64,000 nucleotides of DNA, taken from the NCBI RefSeq assembly GCF_002161215.1, contig NZ_NFMB01000003.1:124001-188000 (forward strand), given 5' to 3'. Position 1 is the stretch's first letter; each line of letters begins with the position of its first letter. Source of the stretch: Flavonifractor sp. An10 (lineage in GTDB: Bacteria > Bacillota > Clostridia > Oscillospirales > Oscillospiraceae). This document shows positions 9,481-17,344 of this stretch, in pieces. A program made the position numbers and the translations under genes. A model generated the notes under the pieces. It was given only the letters and a program-made list of their open reading frames with translations, had not been told where the DNA came from and did not search any database.

Positions 9481-10089
9481 TCAGTTCTGCTCAATGTGGC
9501 TCTTGACCCGCTGGATGATCATCTCCAGGGCCACGGCGTTCTTGCCCCCCTCGGGGACGATCAGGTCGGCGTAGCGCTTGGAGGGCTCCACAAACTGCTC
9601 ATGCATGGGCTTGACGGTGGTGAGGTACTGCTGCACCACCGAGTCCAGAGAGCGGCCCCGCTTCTTCACATCCCGCACGATACGCCGCAGGATGCGCACA
9701 TCCGCGTCGGTGTCCACGAAGATCTTGATGTCCATCAGCGACCGCAGGACGGGATCCACGAAAATCAGGATACCCTCCACCAGCACCACCTTGGCCGGGC
9801 GGACTTCCACCGTCTCGGCGGCCCGGTTGTGGACGGTGTAGTCGTAGGTGGGGCTGTGCACCGTCTCCCCCCGCTGGAGGGCCCGCAGATCCTCCACCAG
9901 CCGCTCCGTATCAAAGGCATCCGGGTGGTCGTAGTTGAGCTTGCACCGCTCCTCATAGGGCATCTCGTCGTGCTGCCGGTAATAGTTGTCGTGGTAGAGA
10001 ATGGACACGTCCTCCCCGAAGCGCTCCTTCAGGCGCAGGGTCAGGGTGGTCTTGCCCGAGCCGGTGCCCCCGGCGATGCCGATAACCAT
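9481..10089 (-). CDS. udk: Uridine kinase
   Basis: A 202-residue pyrimidine-salvage kinase that phosphorylates uridine/cytidine. Walker A GGTGSGKTT is near residues 7-15; the nucleoside-binding elements YHDNYYRQHDEMPYEER, NYDHPDAFDTE and SPTYDYTVHNR and the lid RRIVRDVKKRGRS follow in normal order and spacing. I use the ATG at 10089 (MVIGIAGGTGSG), which gives the usual N-terminus; an upstream in-frame extension of 29 residues covers the promoter and is rejected. It is probably monocistronic, transcribed away from selD. Confidence 0.95.
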   Translation of the reverse strand: MVIGIAGGTGSGKTTLTLRLKERFGEDVSILYHDNYYRQHDEMPYEERCKLNYDHPDAFDTERLVEDLRALQRGETVHSPTYDYTVHNRAAETVEVRPAKVVLVEGILIFVDPVLRSLMDIKIFVDTDADVRILRRIVRDVKKRGRSLDSVVQQYLTTVKPMHEQFVEPSKRYADLIVPEGGKNAVALEMIIQRVKSHIEQN

Positions 10090-10130
10090 GGTGTTCAATG
10101 TTTCCGCCCCCAGTTTCCCCAATTTTCTAC

Positions 10131-10159
10131 AGTATAGCACGCGGCGGCGGGAGGCACAA
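10131..10159 (-). promoter_or_regulatory. Promoter of udk
   Basis: On the minus strand: TTGTGC (10159-10154), 17-bp spacer, TATACT (10136-10131), about 40 bp upstream of the ATG. Confidence 0.55.
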
Positions 10160-10179
10160 CCCTCCCGCCGCCGCATTTG

Positions 10180-11223
10180 CTACGGTCTGACCACAATTTT
10201 TTTGTCCCCCGGCGGGCACACCCGGCCCACGGCTGCGGCGGTGACGCCAGCATCCGCCAGGCGGCGGAGCAGCTCGCCGGCCCTTTCCTCCGGGATGCTG
10301 AGCAGCAGGCCGCCGGAGGTCTGGGGATCGTAGAGGCAGTCCAGCACCGCCTGGGGCACGGCGCTGTCCGCCGCCGCGTCCGGCCCGGCAAAGTCCCGGT
10401 TGCGATAGGCCCCGGCGGGGATGATGCCGTCCCGGGCCAGCTCCAGGGCCTGGGGCAGAAGGGGCACTTTCCCGGCCCACACCTCCGCGGTGCGGCCCGA
10501 GCCCTCCGCCAGCTCCTTCAGGTGGCCCAGCAGGCCGAAGCCGGTGATGTCGGTGCAGGCATGGGGGCACAGGGGTGCGGCGGCCTGCGCGGCGGCCTTG
10601 TTGAGGGCCGCCATCTGCTCCACCAGGGCCCGATAGGCCTGTTCATCCAGCAGCTCCGCCTTGGCGGCGGTGGTGAGGATGCCGGTGCCCAGGGGCTTGG
10701 TGAGCACCAGGATATCCCCCTCCCGGGCGCCGGTGTTGGTGAGCACCCGGTTCGGGTGAACCAGTCCGGTGACGCACAGGCCGTACTTGGGCTCCGCGTC
10801 CTCAATGCTGTGGCCGCCGGCGATCACCGCGCCGGCCTCCGCCGCCTTGGCCGCGCCCCCCTCCAGAATGGCGCCCACCGCCTCCCGGGGCAGGCAGCCG
10901 GGGACGGCCAGCAGGTTCATGGCCAGCCTGGGCTCGCCCCCCATGGCGTACACGTCGGACAGGGCGTTGGCCGCGGCGATGCGGCCGAAGTCATAGGGAT
11001 CGTCCACCACCGGCGGGAAGAAGTCCACGGTCTGCACCAGGGCCAGCTCATCGCTGAGGCGGTAGACGGCGGCGTCGTCGCTCTCGTCAAAGCCCACCAG
11101 CAGGTTGGGGTCAGAGATCCGGGGCAGCCCGGACAACACGGATTTCAGGGCACCCGGCCCCAGCTTGGCCCCTCACCCGCCCGCCGTGGTCATGGCGGTC
11201 AGGCGCAGCTTCTCGTACGGCAT
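10180..11223 (-). CDS. selD: Selenophosphate synthase containing selenocysteine (in-frame UGA)
   Basis: SelD makes selenophosphate from selenide and ATP for selenocysteine and selenouridine synthesis. Conventional translation gives only a truncated frame from 11139, but the same frame continues upstream through one TGA (11175-11173) to an ATG at 11223 preceded by GAGAGGGGG. The resulting 347-residue protein begins MPYEKLRLTAMTTAGG-U-GAKLGPGALKSVL. The residue after GG is the catalytic Cys/Sec of SelD, so the TGA encodes Sec17. ATP-grasp-like glycine-rich motifs (GFDESDDAAVY, ANALSDVYAMGG, AGGHSIED, TDITGFGLLGH, PQTSGGLLLS) are intact. The host must therefore own selA, selB and tRNA-Sec, which lie outside this window. 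Confidence 0.93.
11173..11175 (-). other. selD: Selenocysteine UGA codon of selD
   Basis: TGA in frame at residue 17, between conserved TTAGG and GAKLGPG. A short GGCC...GGCC hairpin begins 2 nt downstream and might be part of a bacterial SECIS element; this was not folded. Confidence 0.85.
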
Positions 11224-11253
11224 ATCGTCACCCCCTCTCGCGGATTTGTCTCC

Positions 11254-11282
11254 AGTGTACCCCATTTCGCCCCAAAAGGCAA
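11254..11282 (-). promoter_or_regulatory. Promoter of selD
   Basis: On the minus strand: TTGCCT (11282-11277), 17-bp spacer, TACACT (11259-11254), about 30 bp upstream of the ATG at 11223. Confidence 0.45.
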
Positions 11283-11356
11283 CGGGGAAAGCGCACCCCC
11301 GTTTCCATCGGCGCATAGGCTGGAGCGGAAAAATTCAACTTCTGGAGGGGTCACGC

Positions 11357-11641
11357 ATGCAAACAGAACCGAAGGTGTGCTTTTACCTGGGGGCCAACTC
11401 CCCCGGCGGCTTCCATTCCCTGTACGACGAGCTGTTCCGCCCGGAGGAGGCCCGGAGCATCTACATTCTGAAGGGCGGCCCGGGCTGCGGCAAGTCCTCC
11501 CTCATGCGCCGGGTGGGGGCGGCCATGGAGGAGCACGGCCTGGACGTGGAGTACATCGTCTGCTCCGGCGACCCGGACTCCCTGGACGCGGTGGTGATCC
11601 CCGCCCTGAAAACCGCCCTGGTGGACGGCACTTCGCCCCAT
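11357..11641 (+). pseudogene. PRK06851-like ATPase, 5' part (interrupted gene)
   Basis: The first 95 codons of a P-loop ATPase (SD GGAGGGG). Walker A ILKGGPGCGKSSLMRRV is at about residues 36-52. The reading frame breaks at VDGTSPH, where an integrated element begins at the core CCCATG (11637-11642); the protein resumes at 21884 with VVEPKYPGLVEEYVNLG. Joining the two sides at the 6-bp core gives an uninterrupted frame of about 360 residues. The family is a Firmicute ATPase of unclear role, which I recognise only as PRK06851-like. The sequence past the core reads through into element DNA to a stop at 11773 and would make only a short non-native tail. Confidence 0.85.
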
Positions 11642-11642
11642 G
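11637..11642 (+). other. attL core of the integrated element
   Basis: CCCATG at the exact break in the ATPase gene; the same hexamer is at 21879-21884. Just inside the element TTAGGACACC (11654-11663) is inverted at the other end (21859-21868), as expected for paired recombinase arms. Confidence 0.75.
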
Positions 11643-11854
11643 GCACAGCACCATTAGGACACCCTGCGAAAAAAGTCAGTATTTGCAAGGGTTTGCAGGA
11701 TCGGCTTTTGGACGGCACCAGCACCGGGCGTGTTTACTTGGGACACTTTTATTGGACAAGCATTCAAAAATAGGCGTAGCTGCTCAAAAAAAATCAACCC
11801 GCTACTGATCGTAACGAGTTGATTTATCAGATTAAGCCTCTGCCATAGGCACGT

Positions 11855-11937
11855 TCCATCGGCGGCGGGATTCGAACTCACACAGTAATGCACGTAACGG
11901 ATTTTGAGTCCGCTGCGTCTAACATTTCCATATGGGG
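11855..11937 (-). pseudogene. Degenerate tRNA-Leu (CAA anticodon) relic
   Basis: On the minus strand there is a tRNA-like order: a partial D-arm (GGAAATGTTAGACGC), anticodon arm GCGGA-CTCAAAA-TCCGT with anticodon CAA, a long class-II variable arm, then T-arm with GTTCGAATCCCGCC and a 3' acceptor-like CGCCGAT. The 5' acceptor strand does not pair with it and no CCA is seen, so it is probably not functional. It lies about 85 bp upstream of the tyrosine integrase start, the usual place for an att-derived tRNA remnant. A tRNA scan would decide. Confidence 0.5.
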
Positions 11938-12022
11938 CAGCTTAAAAGTGAATATACACGGATTGTAAAGGGGAGTGCGCCTGGCCGTGCTCCCTTGACT
12001 TTATCTATTGGGAGGAGAAAAG

Positions 12023-13138
12023 ATGGTTGCAGGACACTTGCAGCAGAAAAAAGGCTATTGGTACATAGTACTCAATTTGCATGACGAAGCCGGGAAACGA
12101 AAGACGAAGTGGATCGCCACCCATCTCCCAGTACCGGGCAATCGAAAGCGGGCGGAGGAACTGCTGTTTCAGACCCGGCATCAATACGCAGATTCCAAGG
12201 GGGGAAGCGGGCTGCTGTTTGCAGACTATATGCTCCAGTGGCTGGGGACCATGAAAGCAAAAGTGTCCCCCACCACCTATACCAGCTATCGGAATCTGGT
12301 GGAAAACAGCATCTGTCCCTATTTTCGAGAGCGGCGCATCACACTGGCCGGGCTGCGCGCTTCAGATATACAGGGATACTACGACGATCTCCTGGCGTCC
12401 GGGGTATCGGGCAATACGATTCTCCACCATCACGCCAATATCCACAAGGCTCTGAAAGACGCGGTGCGGCTGGACCTGGTGGACCGGAATGTAGCCGAAA
12501 TCGTGGAGCGACCGAAGAAAACACCCTATATCCCGCGGTATTACTCACTGGAGGAGGCAAATGAACTGCTGCACAAGCTCCGGGGCCACTGGCTCTGGCT
12601 GCCCGTAATGCTGTGCCTGTTCTACGGCCTGCGCCGCAGCGAGGTGCTGGGGATTCAATGGCGGAGCGTTGATTTCTCCGTGGGTACCATCCAGATTCAG
12701 CATACCAGGGTCTATCAGGAGGTAGGTGGCCAACAGGTTTCCGTGGGGAGGGATACTATGAAGCAGAAAGCCAGCTGCCGCACACTTCCCATGCCGGAGG
12801 AGATCGCCGCCATTTTGCAGGAGGAAAAACGACACCGCTATGGGGAGGAAACTCCGCCGCCAGAGAACTACCTCTGCCTGAATCCGGAGGGAGAGCCCAT
12901 CGCATCCAACTACCTCAGTCAAAGCTTCAAAGAGTTTCTCCGGGATCACGGTCTGCGGGAGATCCGCCTGCATGACCTCCGGCACACCTGTGCCTCCCTC
13001 CTGATCCAGAAGCGGACGCCCCTGATTGAGGTGCAGCAATGGCTGGGACACAGTACGCTGTTCACAACGGCAGACCTGTATGCCCACCTGGAATATGAAA
13101 CAAAACTGGCCAGCGCACAGACGCTGAAAAAAATTTAA
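12023..13138 (+). CDS. Tyrosine-type site-specific integrase
   Basis: A 371-residue phage/ICE integrase. An N-terminal AP2-like arm-binding domain (about 1-55, QQKKGYWYIVLNLHDEAGKR) is followed by a SAM-like core-binding domain (about 65-150) and the catalytic domain (about 165-365). The active-site set is visible: Arg in GLRRSEVLGIQW, HxxR in LHDLRHTCASLL, His in WLGHSTLFTTADLYAHL and the closing Tyr in LYAHL. The ATG at 12023 follows GGGAGGAG. The gene lies next to the tRNA-Leu relic and not at an element border now, so it may be inactive in mobilising the present element. Its moderate G+C is unlike the flanking chromosome. Confidence 0.93.
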   Translation: MVAGHLQQKKGYWYIVLNLHDEAGKRKTKWIATHLPVPGNRKRAEELLFQTRHQYADSKGGSGLLFADYMLQWLGTMKAKVSPTTYTSYRNLVENSICPYFRERRITLAGLRASDIQGYYDDLLASGVSGNTILHHHANIHKALKDAVRLDLVDRNVAEIVERPKKTPYIPRYYSLEEANELLHKLRGHWLWLPVMLCLFYGLRRSEVLGIQWRSVDFSVGTIQIQHTRVYQEVGGQQVSVGRDTMKQKASCRTLPMPEEIAAILQEEKRHRYGEETPPPENYLCLNPEGEPIASNYLSQSFKEFLRDHGLREIRLHDLRHTCASLLIQKRTPLIEVQQWLGHSTLFTTADLYAHLEYETKLASAQTLKKI

Positions 13139-13153
13139 CTGGAGGAATATGCC

Positions 13154-13453
13154 ATGACGATTCATGGGATTTTGAAAAGCCTGTCGGCGGAGGATCTGGC
13201 ACTCACCAAACGGTATTACGAGAGCATCCAGCCCTTTGAAGTCCAGCCCAGCGATACCTATGAATTTGACGCGGAGTTCCCCGCCGAAGACGGGGAGCGC
13301 ATCATCGCGGAGATCACATTAGACGAAAACGCAGAGATAAAGGATCTGTACTGCACCTGCCGCGCCGGCGGTCTCTGCGTCCATCTGGCGGCGATGATGT
13401 ACGATATGGAGGAGCGTAAAACGGTCTTTTTCTCCGGGTGCATGCCGAGGTAA
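13154..13453 (+). CDS. Small SWIM zinc-finger-like protein
   Basis: 99 residues, starting 15 bp after the integrase gene with SD GGAGG. The only recognisable feature is CTCRAGGLCVHLAAMMYD near residues 75-93, a CxC...CxH SWIM zinc-finger pattern that usually binds DNA or protein. SWIM domains normally sit at the N-terminus of SNF2-type helicases; here the protein stops about 5 residues after the domain, so it may be a truncated remnant or a stand-alone mini-protein. It is probably co-transcribed with the integrase. Confidence 0.65.
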   Translation: MTIHGILKSLSAEDLALTKRYYESIQPFEVQPSDTYEFDAEFPAEDGERIIAEITLDENAEIKDLYCTCRAGGLCVHLAAMMYDMEERKTVFFSGCMPR

Positions 13454-13467
13454 AACAGGATAAGCAG

Positions 13468-13516
13468 AGTTAAGTCAAGGAAAATATTAAAACGACATAT
13501 TTTTCTTGACTTAACT
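13468..13516. repeat. 20-bp-arm near-perfect palindrome
   Basis: Arms 13468-13487 (AGTTAAGTCAAGGAAAATAT) and 13497-13516 pair almost perfectly across 9 nt. The right arm includes TTGACT, so it could be a terminator of the integrase unit, an operator or a recombination site ahead of the DUF4143 gene. Confidence 0.6.
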
Positions 13517-13554
13517 GCGAATTAAAGATATCCTGTACTCGTGAGGTGAGGAAT

Positions 13555-14847
13555 ATGAAGCGCAAGATCGAGGGACAGCTACTTGCCTGGAAACAAAAGA
13601 CTGCCGACCGCCTGCCGCTGATCGTCAACGGCGCCCGACAGGTGGGAAAAACCTATATTCTCCGCAGGTTTGGCGAGGAACAGTTTAGCAATGTGGTCTA
13701 TATCAATCTGGAGACGAATCTGACAGTGGCTTCCTATTTCGATGAGAATATCCAGCCTGAGCGCCTGTTGCGGTATCTGGAGGCCTCCACTGGCGAGCAC
13801 ATTATCCCCAGTGAAACGCTGATTATCTTCGATGAGATCCAGTCCTGTGAGCGGGCGCTGACGGCGCTGAAATACTTCTGCGAGGAAACGCCCGAATTTC
13901 ACATCGCCGCCGCAGGCAGCCTGCTGGGCGTAGCCATCAACCGGCAAAAATATTCCTTTCCGGTAGGCAAGGTGGAAACCATCACCCTCTATCCGCTGGA
14001 TTTTGAGGAGTATCTCTGGGCCAGGGGCAAGGAATTCCTCTGCAGGGAAATCCGGGCCGCCTATGACTCCATGGAGCCGTTGCCTGATGCCCTGCATCAG
14101 GAGGCTATCGAGCTGTATCGGGAGTATCTGCTCATCGGTGGTATGCCGGCTTGCATCAATGCTTTTTTGAAACGAAGGAGTTTTCTGGATGTGCCGCTGG
14201 TGCAAAGCGAGATCCTGGACAACTACATCGCGGACATGGCCAAATACGCCAGCAACGCCGACAGCGTGAAGATCCGCGCCTGCTACAACTCCATTCCGGC
14301 GCAGCTGGCCAAAGACAACAAGAAGTTCCAATACAAGGTGGTGCAGAAGGGCGGCAGCGCCACGCTGTTCGGGGCCTCTATCGAGTGGCTGAATCTGGCG
14401 GGCGTGGTGCTGAAATGCCAGCGCATCAATCAGGCCTTTGAACCCATTGCTGTCTACGCAGACCTCTCCGCCTTCAAACTTTACATGGGCGATGTGGGGC
14501 TGCTGACGATGAAATCCGGGATCTCTCAACAGACGGTGCTCTCCGGTGAAGGGAATACCTTTATGGGGGCGCTTACCGAGAACTATGTGGCCCAGCAACT
14601 GGCCGCCAAGGGGTATGATCTGTACTATTGGGAAAGCAGCAGTACCGCGGAGCTGGATTTTGTGCTGCAGAAGGGAAATCAGATCATTGGGGTTGAGGTT
14701 AAAAAAGGAGAGCATGTCCACTCCCGCAGCCTCAGCGTTTTTGTGAGCAACTATAAGCCTGCCTACTCCATCCGGCTGTCGTTGAAGAACTTTGGAGAGA
14801 AGGATGGGTTGAAAGCTGTTCCGCTGTATGCGGTGTTTTGTATATAA
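13555..14847 (+). CDS. AAA+ ATPase with DUF4143 domain
   Basis: A 430-residue protein of the common AAA_14 + DUF4143 family. Walker A is in VNGARQVGKTYILRRFG (about residues 21-37), Walker B in SETLIIFDEIQSCERALTALK (about 90-110), and sensor 1 in HIAAAGSLLG. A helical DUF4143 region follows, and the C-terminal part has a nuclease-like core, ENYVAQQLAAKGYDLYYWES then AELDFVLQKGNQIIGVEVKKG, resembling the PD-(D/E)xK motif (D...E-x-K). The start ATG 13555 follows GAGGTGAGGA. The family is very common in gut Firmicutes and archaea, often mobile, with unproven roles (toxin/antitoxin or defence have been proposed). It ends at a clear terminator. Confidence 0.88.
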   Translation: MKRKIEGQLLAWKQKTADRLPLIVNGARQVGKTYILRRFGEEQFSNVVYINLETNLTVASYFDENIQPERLLRYLEASTGEHIIPSETLIIFDEIQSCERALTALKYFCEETPEFHIAAAGSLLGVAINRQKYSFPVGKVETITLYPLDFEEYLWARGKEFLCREIRAAYDSMEPLPDALHQEAIELYREYLLIGGMPACINAFLKRRSFLDVPLVQSEILDNYIADMAKYASNADSVKIRACYNSIPAQLAKDNKKFQYKVVQKGGSATLFGASIEWLNLAGVVLKCQRINQAFEPIAVYADLSAFKLYMGDVGLLTMKSGISQQTVLSGEGNTFMGALTENYVAQQLAAKGYDLYYWESSSTAELDFVLQKGNQIIGVEVKKGEHVHSRSLSVFVSNYKPAYSIRLSLKNFGEKDGLKAVPLYAVFCI

Positions 14848-14860
14848 GAATGGAGAGACA

Positions 14861-14906
14861 TAGAAGGCGAGGCATCCTGAAAACAGGAAACCTCGCCTTC
14901 TATATT
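14861..14906 (+). terminator. Terminator of the DUF4143 gene
   Basis: TAGAAGGCGAGG pairs with CCTCGCCTTCTA, with an inner CCTG/CAGG pair; it is followed by a short T-rich tail. Confidence 0.7.
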
Positions 14907-14940
14907 TAAACTAAGCTCATAGGATTACTAGTCGAGTAAA

Positions 14941-14948
14941 AATTCCTA
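14941..14948. repeat. Left 8-bp target-site duplication of the IS
   Basis: AATTCCTA, repeated at 16295-16302 just outside the right end of the IS. Confidence 0.85.
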
Positions 14949-16294
14949 GGTCAGGTAGAATAAATTTCGCAAAAATAAAAAGAGACATGGTTTGCAGATC
15001 TCTGGTAGAATGAAGTCGCGACACACCATTCGAAAGGAGACAGCAAACCATGTCCGAGAAAATTGTACAGCTAAACGAAGAAGTTATCAAGGGGCAGCTC
15101 AAGGAACTTGTACGCGGAAGTGTAGAGGAAACCCTCAACGAGCTGCTGGAGGCTGAGGCAGAGAAATTGACTCAAGCAGCCCGGTACGAGCGTAATGAGC
15201 AGCGCCAGGGCTACCGCAGCGGCCACTACAACCGCAACCTCACCACCACTTCCGGGGATGTCACCCTCAAGGTGCCTAAGCTGAAAGGGATCTCCTTTGA
15301 AACGGCTATCATTGAGCGGTATCGCCGCCGGGAAAGCAGCGTGGAAGAGGCTCTCATTGAGATGTACCTGGCCGGCGTATCCGTCCGGCGCGTGGAGGAC
15401 ATCACCGAGGCCCTCTGGGGCAGCAAGGTCTCACCCTCCACCATCAGTGAGCTGAACAAGAAAGCGTATGTCCACATTGAGGATTGGCGGAACCGCCCTC
15501 TGCAGGGCGGACGCTATCCGTATGTCTATGTGGATGGGATCTACCTGCGCCGTAACTGGGGTGGAGAGTTTGAAAATGTGGCTATTCTGGTGGCGATTGC
15601 GGTCAATGAGGACGGATATCGTGAGGTTCTTGGCGCTGCCGAGGGTATGAAGGAGGACAAAGCCAGCTGGGTCAGTTTCTTCCAGTGGCTGCATAGCCGT
15701 GGCCTGGATGGCGTGAAGCTCATTGTTGGCGACAAGTGCCTTGGCATGCTGGAAGCTGTGGGAGAAGTGTTTCCTGAGGCCAAATACCAGCGTTGTACCG
15801 TCCACTTTTACCGTAATGTGTTCTCGGTCACACCTCGCTCTAAGGTGAAGCTGGTAGCCAAAATGCTCAAGGCGATCCATGCTCAGGAGAGCAAGAAAGC
15901 TGCCCGGGAAAAGGCCAAGGCCGTGGTGGAGGAACTGCGCTCCATGAAACTGAAAGAGGCCGCCCAGAAGGTGGAGAATGGCATTGAGGAAACGCTGACC
16001 TATTGCGATTTTCCCAGTGAGCACTGGACCCGTATCCGTACCAATAATGTGATTGAGAGGCTGAACCGAGAGATCCGCCGCCGTACCCGTGTGGTTGGCA
16101 GCTTCCCGGACGGCAACTCAGCTCTAATGCTGGTTTGTGCCCGGCTGCGCCATGTAGCCGGTACTCAGTGGGGCAACAAGAAGTACATGAACATGAAGCA
16201 CCTGGAGGCGACCTTGGAGGATGCCTCCATTGCTGGCTGACTTCATTTACGGCAGAGTCTGCGAACTAAAGTGCGAAAAATTCTTGACACGACC
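14949..16294 (+). mobile_element. IS256-family insertion sequence (1346 bp)
   Basis: The ends are imperfect terminal inverted repeats (left GGTCAGGTAGAATAAATTTCGCA; right end read inward GGTCGTGTCAAGAATTTTTCG), flanked by a perfect 8-bp duplication AATTCCTA. It holds one transposase gene. The intact duplication and open transposase frame suggest recent insertion between the DUF4143 gene and the low-GC gene pair. Confidence 0.92.
15050..16240 (+). CDS. IS256-family (mutator-type) transposase
   Basis: A 396-residue DDE transposase. The N-terminal GYRSGHYNRNLTT and VPKLKG, the catalytic first Asp in YVYVDGIYLRR, the central Asp in KLIVGDKCLGM, the CxxH element CTVHFYRN and the C-terminal Glu in TNNVIERLNREIRRRTRVVG are all present in the family order. 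The length is typical (about 390-410 aa). The ATG follows GAAAGGAG. The protein appears complete and potentially active. Confidence 0.95.
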   Translation: MSEKIVQLNEEVIKGQLKELVRGSVEETLNELLEAEAEKLTQAARYERNEQRQGYRSGHYNRNLTTTSGDVTLKVPKLKGISFETAIIERYRRRESSVEEALIEMYLAGVSVRRVEDITEALWGSKVSPSTISELNKKAYVHIEDWRNRPLQGGRYPYVYVDGIYLRRNWGGEFENVAILVAIAVNEDGYREVLGAAEGMKEDKASWVSFFQWLHSRGLDGVKLIVGDKCLGMLEAVGEVFPEAKYQRCTVHFYRNVFSVTPRSKVKLVAKMLKAIHAQESKKAAREKAKAVVEELRSMKLKEAAQKVENGIEETLTYCDFPSEHWTRIRTNNVIERLNREIRRRTRVVGSFPDGNSALMLVCARLRHVAGTQWGNKKYMNMKHLEATLEDASIAG

Positions 16295-16302
16295 AATTCC
16301 TA
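16295..16302. repeat. Right 8-bp target-site duplication of the IS
   Basis: AATTCCTA, identical to 14941-14948. Confidence 0.85.
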
Positions 16303-16411
16303 AGGTAGTGCATTCACCATTTGTATTTGGCTAAAACTTGAAAAAAATCGTTAAGACTATGTATTTCAACTCCTATGTGTACACCTCAGATATAGAGTCG
16401 TTTTTTCGGGG

Positions 16412-17344
16412 CTAATTCCGAAGATTCTTTTTTAAAATAATATCTCTCAATTGCGAAGCATTTATTTTGCCATCATGATACTCGGCAAGATGCTGATTAT
16501 AATTAATTCTAGGTAATGGTGTTATGATTCTCCCTACAAAGCCAAACTCTTGCCTTAAAGGCTCAAAACCATTATTCAGTTTCTGTAGCATATAATCTAA
16601 AAATCTATACTGCAACATATCAGCATATGCGGCTCTATATAGCAGATAACTTTCACTCAAATGTTGATTTGAGTAATTTCTACCATTCCAAAATATTTTC
16701 CGTGTACAATTTAGAAACTGAAACTCCAATTGCTTTTGATGTTCAGTAAAGTTATAAATTCCCTCGAGACTTTTATCAAGCGCTAAATTAGTAGTTCCGA
16801 GCGTGTCAAATCGAGAAAATTTATTAAGAAGTTGCCGAAAATACGTCTTCTTGAAACCCAAGTCTTTCAAGTAAAAGGGAACAACACTTTGATTATTCAC
16901 CTTAAACATAATTCGACTTTGTCCATCGGGAGTTTTTGCAAAAAATTTATATACTTTTTTTGCTTTGATACCTTTGGAAACGCAGATTGGAACAAGTCCT
17001 ATTCCCTGAAGGGTTCCTCTCGAGTCAATCCACTTTACAATTTCCAAATATGCCGTTCCATTCAATATCAAATGATACATGAGCGTGTCCAGTAATTTAT
17101 CAAAAGAATATCTGAAGAAAGAATAGTCATCAAATGTGAGAAGTTTTTTCAACAAATCATCGGCGGGACTTACATCATAGAATTCATCATGTTGCTCGAT
17201 TGGGGCAAGCTTAATCGAAAATGACCTACAAAAATCTTCTACAAACATATGTGAATGCATTCCACGTTTATATTTGTAATGATGGTGAAGATATGCTCTA
17301 GGTGTTTGTTGCGAGGAGGTAAGTTCATTGTGTATCTGTCTCAT
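16412..17344 (-). CDS. Unknown 310-residue protein of the low-GC cargo pair
   Basis: Not recognised. ATG 17344 is chosen (GGGAG upstream) and overlaps the upstream gene's end by 20 bp, so the two are translationally coupled. The protein is soluble-looking and rich in aromatic and basic residues, with a His-rich start (LHHHYKYKRGMHSHMF) and no obvious nucleotide-binding motif. Residues about 84-120 (LLDTLMYHLILNGTAYLEI...GLVPI) weakly resemble the GNAY-type segment of HK97-family phage portal proteins; this is pattern impression only. The A+T-rich codon use contrasts sharply with the chromosome and with the IS. As the downstream partner of a membrane protein on a mobile element, a defence or effector role is plausible but unproven. 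Confidence 0.7.
   Translation of the reverse strand: MRQIHNELTSSQQTPRAYLHHHYKYKRGMHSHMFVEDFCRSFSIKLAPIEQHDEFYDVSPADDLLKKLLTFDDYSFFRYSFDKLLDTLMYHLILNGTAYLEIVKWIDSRGTLQGIGLVPICVSKGIKAKKVYKFFAKTPDGQSRIMFKVNNQSVVPFYLKDLGFKKTYFRQLLNKFSRFDTLGTTNLALDKSLEGIYNFTEHQKQLEFQFLNCTRKIFWNGRNYSNQHLSESYLLYRAAYADMLQYRFLDYMLQKLNNGFEPLRQEFGFVGRIITPLPRINYNQHLAEYHDGKINASQLRDIILKKNLRN

Noticed and set aside
11855-11937. Functional tRNA-Leu gene
   Set aside because: The 5' acceptor strand does not pair with the 3' strand and the T-stem has a mismatch; treated as a relic.
13546-14847. Assigning the DUF4143 ATPase to a specific toxin-antitoxin or defence system
   Set aside because: The family is very widespread and its neighbours here do not form a known system.
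16412-17344. Calling the 310-residue protein a phage portal protein
   Set aside because: The likeness is limited to about 35 residues; no terminase, protease or capsid genes are near and the length is short for a portal.
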